Made by a program: the position numbers and the translations under genes. The notes below the pieces were generated by a model, which saw nothing but the letters and a program-made list of their open reading frames with translations, ran no database searches and was not told the origin of the DNA. A stretch of DNA of 64,000 nt from Mycobacterium montefiorense (lineage in GTDB: Bacteria; Actinomycetota; Actinomycetes; Mycobacteriales; Mycobacteriaceae), in assembly GCF_003112775.1 (NCBI RefSeq), contig NZ_BFCH01000008.1, positions 78,828 through 142,827 on the forward strand. The letters run 5' to 3'. Below are positions 40,532-47,400 of this stretch, piece after piece (the stretch's first letter is position 1; every line of letters begins with the position of its first letter).

Positions 40532-40565
40532 TATACGATGATCGGATCGTATATGATCGACGATC
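40532..40565. promoter_or_regulatory. Two palindromes, probable operator
   Basis: TATACGAT (40532-40539) and ATCGTATA (40546-40553) are perfect inverted repeats with a six-base spacer, followed at once by the palindrome GATCGACGATC (40555-40565). They stand in the 299-bp gap between the divergent cupredoxin operon and acyltransferase 4. The regulator is unknown. Confidence 0.5.
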
Positions 40566-40612
40566 GGCGCCGAAACTCATCCGGCGGGGGACGACGGATA
40601 GAGGCGGGGTGG

Positions 40613-40717
40613 ATGATAAGGGCTCAAGTTTTCGATGTCCGAATTGATGCACTGAAGACAAGGCCTAGATTCACGGCGCTGAATCCGAGAGCCAAAATGG
40701 CTGGTGCCGGCATATGA
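40613..40717 (+). pseudogene. Remnant 5' end of a seventh acyltransferase paralogue (34 codons)
   Basis: ATG 40613 reads MIRAQVFDVRIDALKTR..., which resembles the shared start of the acyltransferases (paralogue 3: LAQVFDPRRNALNAFR), then runs into unrelated sequence and stops at TGA 40715-40717, overlapping the ATG of acyltransferase 4 as ATGA. Probably a decayed duplicate start; it may now act as a coupled leader. Confidence 0.45.
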
Positions 40718-41856
40718 AACTCGGGCGGATATTCGATCCACGAAAAAATGCACTGAATGCATTGCGGCTGATGCTAGCCGCCGAAGTGATCTTCTGGCAC
40801 TCCTTCGGCATCACAGGTAACGTCGTGGCGCCGGTGCAGGTACGGCAAATGCTGTTCACGTTAGGCGTCGATGGGTTCTTTGTGATCTCGGGCTTCCTCA
40901 TCACCGCCAGCTGGATCAACCATCCACGAGTCCGTGACTATCTCATAGCTCGGTGTCTGCGCATCCTTCCCGGGTTCTACGTTTGCCTGATCGTCGTCGC
41001 CTTCGTATTCGCGCCGATCGGTGTGGCGATTCAGGGCGGTTCAGCCGCAAAGCTGCTATCGTCCGGCGCGCCGTTAGAATTCGTCTTGGAAAACAGCGCA
41101 ATAGTGGTGCTCAAGTTCGACGTGGGCGGAACGCCGGCCGGAATCCCATATCCGGGCATGTGGAACGGATCTCTGTGGACCCTCATCTTCGAGGTGCTTT
41201 GCTACGTCGGCGTCGCACTCCTGGGAATTGCGGGGCTGGCTCATCGCCGATGGACTTCTGCGGTGGTATTGGCACTGGCACTGGTACTGGCTGCGTGTTT
41301 GCCGCCCATGACATTCCCCGGAACTTGGAGCATGCCGCAGTGCCTTGCGCGCTTCGCCATCATGTTTGCCGCCGGCGCTGTCATGTATCAGTGGAAAGAC
41401 GTGATTCCCGCTCGATGGTCACTCGTCGCGGTGAGTGTGGTTGTTGTTGTTCTCGCGGCCGGCCTACTGCCCGACTACCGTCTAATCGGCGCTATACCGC
41501 TGGCGTACGCCCTCATCGTTTCCGGCGCGCTCATCCACAACAAGTACTTGAGGTTGCCGACGGATCTGTCCTATGGCACCTACATCTACGCATTCCCGAT
41601 CCAACAGCTGCTGGCTATCTGCGGTCTTGCCAGTCTGAATCCATTCGTATTCACGATCATTGCGACGATCGCGACCATGCCGATGGCCGCACTGAGCTGG
41701 TTTCTGATCGAAAAGCCCGCACTCTCTCTCAAATCTCGACTCACGAGGAGGTGGTCTGAGGCCCAGCTCTCCGAAGCCGCCGAACCCGACACCAGCGGGG
41801 CAGCTGGTAAGCCTCTCTACCCGCTTTTACCGTCGAAGCCGGAATCGACTGTCTGA
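40714..41856 (+). CDS. Acyltransferase-3 family membrane protein, paralogue 4
   Basis: 380 residues, MKLGRIFDPRKNALNALR; His motif EVIFWHSFGITG; GVDGFFVISGFLI. The last ~240 bp of the conserved part (41461-41700) is 95% identical to paralogue 2 by hand count. The C-terminal tail (~40 residues, SEAAEPDTSGAAG...) is unique. Confidence 0.88.
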   Translation: MKLGRIFDPRKNALNALRLMLAAEVIFWHSFGITGNVVAPVQVRQMLFTLGVDGFFVISGFLITASWINHPRVRDYLIARCLRILPGFYVCLIVVAFVFAPIGVAIQGGSAAKLLSSGAPLEFVLENSAIVVLKFDVGGTPAGIPYPGMWNGSLWTLIFEVLCYVGVALLGIAGLAHRRWTSAVVLALALVLAACLPPMTFPGTWSMPQCLARFAIMFAAGAVMYQWKDVIPARWSLVAVSVVVVVLAAGLLPDYRLIGAIPLAYALIVSGALIHNKYLRLPTDLSYGTYIYAFPIQQLLAICGLASLNPFVFTIIATIATMPMAALSWFLIEKPALSLKSRLTRRWSEAQLSEAAEPDTSGAAGKPLYPLLPSKPESTV

Positions 41857-41926
41857 GGCACTCGGGAACTGACCTGGTGGCGGAGGATGGGTGCGGGCAC
41901 GATTACCCGGGTGGCAGGGACGGCCA

Positions 41927-41966
41927 GTAACAACGAATGAAGGCTGGTAACGACGGATGAAGCTTG
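41927..41966 (+). repeat. Imperfect 20-bp tandem duplication at the start of acyltransferase 5
   Basis: 41927-41946 and 41947-41966 agree at 16 of 20 positions and each contains an ATGAAG start. The first copy opens a seven-codon frame (MKAGND G, 41937-41960) that ends at TGA overlapping the true ATG (41957) as ATGA. Confidence 0.7.
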
Positions 41967-43027
41967 GGCAGATATTTGATTCACACCGCAATGCATTGAA
42001 TGCGATGCGGTTGATCATGGCCTCCGAAGTGATCTTCTGTCATTCCTTCGTGCTTCCCGGTCACGTCCTTCCGCCCGCGCCACTACTACAACTCATGTCT
42101 GACGTCGGCGTCGACGGATTCTTTGCGCTGTCGGGCTTCCTCATCACCGCAAGTTGGCTCAACCACCCACGAGTCCGTGACTATCTCATAGCTCGGGCTC
42201 TGCGCATCCTCCCCGCGTTCTACGTTTGCCTAGTCGTCACCGCATTCGTGTTCGCCCCGATCGGCGTGGCGATTCAGGGCGGACCCGCCGGACAGCTGCT
42301 CCGATCCAGCGCGCCATTCGACTTCGTGGCGGCGAACAGCGCAGTGTTCATTACGAAGTTGGACGTCGGTGGAACGCCCACAGGGATCCCGATGTCGGGG
42401 TATTGGAACGGAAATCTGTGGACCCTCTTCTTTGAGGTGCTGTGCTACCTCGCTGTGGCCGCTCTCGGAATAGCGCGACTGGCTAGTCGCCGATGGACTT
42501 CTGCGGCAATAGTGGCAGTAGCAACGTTATGCGTTCCGTTCTTGCAACTCTTACCGCCGACCCCGCCCGGGGCTATCAACGGTTACCAAGTCCTGACACG
42601 CTTCGCCCTCATGTTCGCCGCCGGTGCCGTGATGTACCAGTGGAAACACATCATTCCCGCCCGATGGTCGCTCGTCGCAGTAAGTGTGATTATCGTTCTC
42701 GCGGCCAGCCTGCTGCCCGACTATCGTCTTGTCGGCGCTCTTCCGCTGGCGTATGCCGTCGTCGTTCCTGGCGCGCTCATCCGCAACAAGCACTTGAGGT
42801 TGCCAACGGATCTGTCGTATGGCTTCTACATTTACGGATTCCCAGTCCAGCAGGTATTGGTGATCAGCGGGCTGATCAATCTCAATCCGTTTGCATTCGC
42901 TGTCATTTCGACGATAGCTACCCTGCCGTTGGCCGCACTGAGCTGGTTCGTCATCGAAAAGCCCGCAATGTCTCTCAAATCTCGACTCAAGAAGAAGTGG
43001 GCTACCGCCGAGGCCGGCCGAACCTGA
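41957..43027 (+). CDS. Acyltransferase-3 family membrane protein, paralogue 5
   Basis: 356 residues, MKLGQIFDSHRNALNAMR; His motif EVIFCHSFVLPG; GVDGFFALSGFLI. The segment LCVPFLQLLPPTPPGAINGY differs from the PPMTFPG loop of the other copies. Otherwise full-length and apparently functional. Confidence 0.87.
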   Translation: MKLGQIFDSHRNALNAMRLIMASEVIFCHSFVLPGHVLPPAPLLQLMSDVGVDGFFALSGFLITASWLNHPRVRDYLIARALRILPAFYVCLVVTAFVFAPIGVAIQGGPAGQLLRSSAPFDFVAANSAVFITKLDVGGTPTGIPMSGYWNGNLWTLFFEVLCYLAVAALGIARLASRRWTSAAIVAVATLCVPFLQLLPPTPPGAINGYQVLTRFALMFAAGAVMYQWKHIIPARWSLVAVSVIIVLAASLLPDYRLVGALPLAYAVVVPGALIRNKHLRLPTDLSYGFYIYGFPVQQVLVISGLINLNPFAFAVISTIATLPLAALSWFVIEKPAMSLKSRLKKKWATAEAGRT

Positions 43028-43059
43028 TGCCCTAGTGTCCACGGCATCACGGAGACCGC

Positions 43060-43755
43060 TTAGGCAGACCGTTCAGGGTTCGGCGGAGCGAACACCTCGA
43101 TGACCCCGTCGACCTCGCGAACCATCAATGCGGGCAACGGCTTTGGCGCGATCGGCAGTTGATGGGTAAGTACTTCCCCCGCGGGAGAGAACGATGTCGA
43201 GTGACAGGGGCAACGCAACCTGTCATCGGGCGCGTCGAACCACAACCGGCATCCCTGATGAGTGCACACGCCGGAGACGGCCTGCGGCTTGCCTTCGACA
43301 CGGCGAATGAATCCGCTGACTGACCCCAGATCGAACGCATGCATGCGCCCGTCCGGCACGTCCGAACTGGCCGCGACCCGCTGCCAGCTTCCGTTATTGG
43401 GCTTCAATTCTCCTGCGACGGCGGGGCCTTCGGTGACGCTTCTCGTCACGGCGCGATCGACGGCCACTGCGGTGACCGCGGCCGCCGCGGCAGCCGACGT
43501 GCCGAGGATGACCTGGCGGCGCGTTGTGTTCGGCTTGGGCTCCGGTTGCGGGGGTGCGCCGGCCATTTGTTCGGCGAGACGGCGGTGCAGGTCGTCAAGG
43601 AATTCCTGGCGCGGGGCGTCGTCACCCTGCCCGGCCGCGCGTAGCTCGATCGCCGTGCGGATCTGGGCGGCCTCAAAGTCGTCGGGCGCAAACGGTTTTG
43701 GCCGGCGGCCTCGCAACAGATCGTCGACGTAGCGGCGCAACCCTCGCGCGTTCAT
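43060..43755 (-). CDS. Membrane-anchored Rieske [2Fe-2S] protein, candidate redox-sensing anti-sigma factor
   Basis: 231 residues. Residues 1-~75 are cytosolic, charged and helical (RRYVDDLLRGRRPKPF..., EFLDDLHRRLAEQM). R79-R80 (NTTRRQVILG) precede a hydrophobic segment to ~98 that could be a Tat-type or plain anchor. The outer domain has the cluster motifs CTHQGC (164-169) and CPCH (182-185), both complete. The gene overlaps the stop of the ECF sigma gene (ATGA), the usual place of an anti-sigma. The N-terminal domain may hold the sigma factor and the Rieske cluster may sense redox or metal. Alternatively it is an electron carrier only. Confidence 0.85.
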   Translation of the reverse strand: MNARGLRRYVDDLLRGRRPKPFAPDDFEAAQIRTAIELRAAGQGDDAPRQEFLDDLHRRLAEQMAGAPPQPEPKPNTTRRQVILGTSAAAAAAVTAVAVDRAVTRSVTEGPAVAGELKPNNGSWQRVAASSDVPDGRMHAFDLGSVSGFIRRVEGKPQAVSGVCTHQGCRLWFDAPDDRLRCPCHSTSFSPAGEVLTHQLPIAPKPLPALMVREVDGVIEVFAPPNPERSA

Positions 43756-44294
43756 GACTGACCCCCATCATTGACCTGCGCCGCCAATCGCAGAGCCCGA
43801 TGCTGGAGCACTTTGGCATTGGCGACGCTGATTCCGAGTTCCGCGGCAGACTCTTTGATCGAATTACCTTGCAGGAAACGAAGTTCCAAAATGTGACGAT
43901 AGCGGTCCGGCAGATTGTCGAGAACCTCGGCGACACGCGCTGGAGCGGTGCTGATCGCCGCCTCGCAATCGGGTGGTTGCTCGATGTCGTCCTCAATCGA
44001 GGTTATCTCCCGCCCCAGGGTCTCACGCCAGTGCGCGGCCAGCACGGTTCGCGCTGTGGCGCGCAGGTATGACCGCACCTCGCCGACGCTCGCGGTCAGC
44101 CGCAACGGCCGCAACGCGGCGAGGAACACCTCGGCGGTGAGGTCCTCGGCGTCCGCCCGATTACCGACCCGGGCGAACAACGTCCGATACACCCAGTCGG
44201 CGTTGTCCTGGTACACGGCCTCCCAGTCGGTGTAGCCGTCGTTGGGCACCGCGCGCAGCGGGCGCGGGTCCGCGGGTTCGTGGTGTGGCGTCAC
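43752..44294 (-). CDS. ECF-type RNA polymerase sigma factor
   Basis: 180 residues. Region 2 is at YQDNADWVYRTLFARVGNRADAEDLTAEVFLAAL; region 4 with its helix-turn-helix at LPDRYRHILELRFLQGNSIKESAAELGISVANAKVLQHRAL. A GTG at 44306 would add four residues, but it falls within the putative -10 of the promoter, so the GTG at 44294 is preferred and the mRNA may be nearly leaderless. Coupled to the Rieske protein gene. It is not one of the standard M. tuberculosis sigma genes at this position. Confidence 0.9.
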   Translation of the reverse strand: MTPHHEPADPRPLRAVPNDGYTDWEAVYQDNADWVYRTLFARVGNRADAEDLTAEVFLAALRPLRLTASVGEVRSYLRATARTVLAAHWRETLGREITSIEDDIEQPPDCEAAISTAPARVAEVLDNLPDRYRHILELRFLQGNSIKESAAELGISVANAKVLQHRALRLAAQVNDGGQS

Positions 44295-44305
44295 GTGCCT
44301 CCTCA

Positions 44306-44332
44306 CCGATCAATATCCCCTTGGGTTACACC
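44306..44332 (-). promoter_or_regulatory. Putative autoregulated promoter of the ECF sigma gene
   Basis: GGTGTAACC (44332-44324), 14 bases, then TCGG (44309-44306) on the minus strand, matching the element before the cupredoxin operon in sequence and spacing. It lies immediately upstream of the sigma gene. Confidence 0.55.
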
Positions 44333-44720
44333 CGGGGTCGGGGTCTGGCAAGCGAACGTCGTCGGCGTCCTCTATGCATTGGACTAGCAAAAGGGTCTTA
44401 CGGCTGCGCGAACCCGGCGGCAGGCCTATCGTGCGTGCTCAACCGCACGACGCCGGGAGGCCTACGTGAAGACCGTCGACCATGTGGCGCGGACGACCGA
44501 GGCGGCGGCTTACAGTTCGCGGCGTCGTCGACCATCACTGGGTCGAGCGTGTCCGGCGGCGGGTCACCCGAACGAATCCGGCACACAGCAAACTCAAAAA
44601 CTGTTCAGGGTCGACCCCGGCACTCCCTTAGAGATTGGCCAATTGTGTTGCACCGCAAAGTTAATCGACTTAGCTTGACCTGGCGCCGACGCGGACGACG
44701 CACGAGGAGTGTGCAATCGG
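44333..44720. other. Intergenic region without a recognisable gene
   Basis: About 390 bp between the divergent sigma gene and acyltransferase 6. A short frame from GTG 44466 (VKTVDHVARTTEAAAYSSRRRRPSL) has no similarity I know, and its composition is like non-coding DNA. Apart from the sigma promoter at its left edge I see nothing else. Confidence 0.5.
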
Positions 44721-45833
44721 ATGAAATTGGGTGAGGTGTTCGATCCACGACGAAATGCGTTGAACGCGTTTCGGCTCGCGCTGGCGATCGAAGTCATCGT
44801 GTTTCACTCCTACCTGATCCCCGGTCGCACCGTGTCGTCCGAGGCGGTTCTACAACTCCTCTTGTGCGTCGGGGTCGACGGATTCTTCGCGATCTCCGGA
44901 TTTCTCATCGCCTCGAGTTGGCTGCGCGACCCTCGACTGCGTGACTATCTGGTCGCTCGCGCGCTTCGCATCCTCCCCGGGCTCTACGTCTGCCTGCTCC
45001 TCATCGCGTTCGTCTTCGCCCCGGTCAGTGTGGCCATTCAGGGCGGTTCGCCCGCGAAACTACTGCTGTCCAGCGCACCGTTCGAATACGTCCTGAAAAA
45101 CGCCACCCTGGTGTCGATATTTCAGCGTGGCGTCGACGGAACACCGCACGGAGTCCCGGAACCGGGCATCTGGGATGGCGCCCTGTGGTCGCTCATCTGG
45201 GAGGTGATGTGCTACCTCGCCGTTGCCGTCCTGGGCATCGTCGGACTCGCGAGTCGCCGGTGGATCTCTCCGGCAGTCTTTGTGCTCGCGCTGGTCGGGT
45301 CGACATTGGTGGCACCTCTCGCATTCCCCGGGGAATGGAGCATCCCGCAGCTCATTGCGCGCTCCGCCATCACGTTTTCGGCCGGGGCAATCATGTATCA
45401 GTGGAAAGACTTGATTCCCGCACGGTGGTGTCTCGTCGCGGTGAGCGTGCTCATCGTTTTGGTGTCGAGCCTGCTGCCCAATTACCGGGTAGCCGCTGCC
45501 ATTCCGCTGGCGTACGCCATCGTCGTTTCGGGATCGCTCATCCACAACAGGCGCTTGAGTCTGCGTACGGATCTGTCCTATGGCATGTACATCTACTCAT
45601 ATCCCGCTCAACAGATGCTGGCCGTCTGCGGGCTTGCCGGCTTGAATACGTTGGCGTTCTTTGTCCTTGGCGTGATCACTACCCTGCCGCTAGCCGCGCT
45701 GAGCTGGTTCTTGGTGGAGAAGCCGGCGCTATTGTGCAAGTCTCACCTCAAGCACAAGTGGGCCACCGATGACCGCGATGTGGCGATCCGCGTCGCCGGT
45801 CAGCCAGTTTCAAAAGTTCCGGGGTCCGGCTAG
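44721..45833 (+). CDS. Acyltransferase-3 family membrane protein, paralogue 6
   Basis: 370 residues, MKLGEVFDPRRNALNAFR; His motif EVIVFHSYLIPG; GVDGFFAISGFLI. The ATG at 44721 matches the other copies; a GAGGAG site lies about 11 bases upstream, and an in-frame GTG at 44709 is the alternative. Shares a 48-bp identical run (45432-45479) with paralogue 3. Confidence 0.88.
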   Translation: MKLGEVFDPRRNALNAFRLALAIEVIVFHSYLIPGRTVSSEAVLQLLLCVGVDGFFAISGFLIASSWLRDPRLRDYLVARALRILPGLYVCLLLIAFVFAPVSVAIQGGSPAKLLLSSAPFEYVLKNATLVSIFQRGVDGTPHGVPEPGIWDGALWSLIWEVMCYLAVAVLGIVGLASRRWISPAVFVLALVGSTLVAPLAFPGEWSIPQLIARSAITFSAGAIMYQWKDLIPARWCLVAVSVLIVLVSSLLPNYRVAAAIPLAYAIVVSGSLIHNRRLSLRTDLSYGMYIYSYPAQQMLAVCGLAGLNTLAFFVLGVITTLPLAALSWFLVEKPALLCKSHLKHKWATDDRDVAIRVAGQPVSKVPGSG

Positions 45834-45868
45834 TTAGACCTCGCGAGTTATCTTTGCAAGCGCCGGCT

Positions 45869-47281
45869 TTAGTGCGACACGGATGCTTCGTCGACGACCA
45901 GCTCGTCGAGCTTCGCCGCGGTGGCGGACAGGACGGTTTTGGCGACCCCTAGTATCCGATCGCGCACCCGGGGCTTGGCCGAGGCCGGCGGAAGCAGCTG
46001 GCCCACCAGATGACCGAACAGATCCAGGCGCGAGGCGGACAGCCAGGCCGTCAAGCCGGGGTCGTGGAACCAGCGCAGTTGATTGCCGTAGTCGGCCAGG
46101 GCCAGGCGCAGCCAGTCCAGGTCGGTGTCGGGGTGCGGCAACGGCACGCACAGTTGGTTGCGGGTGAGGTCATCCGAGTACGTCGCCTCCACGTGGGCGA
46201 TCAGCGATGCGCTGAATATCTGTTGGCATCCGCGCACGCTTTGCAGCGTGATGTGGCCGGTATCGAAAATCGGAGCAGCAGGGCGCTTTTCGGCTCCGTC
46301 GGCGGTGCAGTCGACGTAGAGAGCGTCCCTGTCCATTGCCCGTACGCCGCCCTCGAGAATCATCTGGTCGCTCTCGACCTTGCACAGGTGACCCATCCGG
46401 ACGACGTCGTCGATGCGACGCAGCTGGTCGAGCTCGGCCTGGGTGACCGTCGCGCAGCGGTACATGGTGGGCCGGACCGCCGGGTCGATCCGCAGCAGGG
46501 TGCCGGCGTCCTCGAGCCGGGCGAACAGATCGTCGGATGACGTGGCGTCCCTGATCGCGCGCAGCTGTGCGATGAAGCCGGCTTTGATCCGATCGGCGAA
46601 CATCGAGCCGGGCTGCATTGTCGCGCGATCCAGCAACCAGGAGTCGCGGGGCATGACCCAGGTCAGCCGTTCCGGCGCGATGCCATGGCCCAGCAGCCAT
46701 AGACAGGTGTCGATGCCGGTCTTGCCGGCCCCGACCACGACATAGCGCTTGTGGGCGGTGCGGCTGGGCAGGTCATTGGGTGGGACGCAGGCGATACCCG
46801 GCGCGACCGGGTAGGGCGGCGGCCGCATCGCGGGCACCGTCACCCGCATGTAGGTGGCATCGACGACCCGGTGTGCCACGTCAACGGTGTAGTCGCCACC
46901 CGCCAGCGTGACGAATCGGCCCGCGCCGCGGTATTCGCTCATCGGGAAATAGCGGACCCGCCCGGTCGGCACCAGCTGCTGGCGCATCACGTGGTCGTAA
47001 TAGGCGCAGACTTCCCCGGCGGTCGCCAACTCGTAAAGCCCTTCGTTCCAACCGGCCTGGTCGACGGTGTCGCGGCCGAGCCGAAGCGAGTTGACGCCGT
47101 AGAACACCGAAGGCTGATGCAACCGGACGAACGGGTAAGCGGCGGTCCAATGGCCACCTGGCGCGTCGTTGCGGTCCACCACGACGACGCTGGCCTCTGT
47201 CTCAGAGACCAGCGTGTCGACGAACGCCATGCCCATGGCACCCGCGCCGATGACCAGGTAATCGGCTTCGATAATGTGCAT
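45869..47281 (-). CDS. FAD/NAD(P)-binding oxidoreductase, function unknown
   Basis: 470 residues. The N-terminal FAD site is YLVIGAGAMGMAFVDTL; a second Rossmann motif VVVGAGKTGIDTC appears near residue 185. The HWTAAYPFVRLHQPS segment resembles flavin-containing monooxygenase-like proteins, but I cannot assign a substrate. It is divergent from mmsA with a 119-bp gap. Confidence 0.82.
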   Translation of the reverse strand: MHIIEADYLVIGAGAMGMAFVDTLVSETEASVVVVDRNDAPGGHWTAAYPFVRLHQPSVFYGVNSLRLGRDTVDQAGWNEGLYELATAGEVCAYYDHVMRQQLVPTGRVRYFPMSEYRGAGRFVTLAGGDYTVDVAHRVVDATYMRVTVPAMRPPPYPVAPGIACVPPNDLPSRTAHKRYVVVGAGKTGIDTCLWLLGHGIAPERLTWVMPRDSWLLDRATMQPGSMFADRIKAGFIAQLRAIRDATSSDDLFARLEDAGTLLRIDPAVRPTMYRCATVTQAELDQLRRIDDVVRMGHLCKVESDQMILEGGVRAMDRDALYVDCTADGAEKRPAAPIFDTGHITLQSVRGCQQIFSASLIAHVEATYSDDLTRNQLCVPLPHPDTDLDWLRLALADYGNQLRWFHDPGLTAWLSASRLDLFGHLVGQLLPPASAKPRVRDRILGVAKTVLSATAAKLDELVVDEASVSH

Positions 47282-47352
47282 ACCAGCCTCAACGCTAGCC
47301 CGCGCGGTAGCGACAGGTAACCCACCTTGCCAAGGTCAGAGCCCGGTTACTA

Positions 47353-47368
47353 GGATATGCAAGTATCC
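47353..47368. promoter_or_regulatory. Small inverted repeat in mmsA upstream region
   Basis: GGATA and TATCC with a six-base spacer lie 33 bp before the mmsA ATG, between divergent genes. A possible regulator site; short enough to be chance. Confidence 0.3.
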
Positions 47369-47400
47369 GCTTTCATACGCGACGACACCCAAGGGCACCC

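Noticed and set aside
44466..44678. 70-codon frame in the gap before acyltransferase 6
   Set aside because: No ribosome-binding evidence beyond a weak site, no similarity known, and composition like non-coding DNA.
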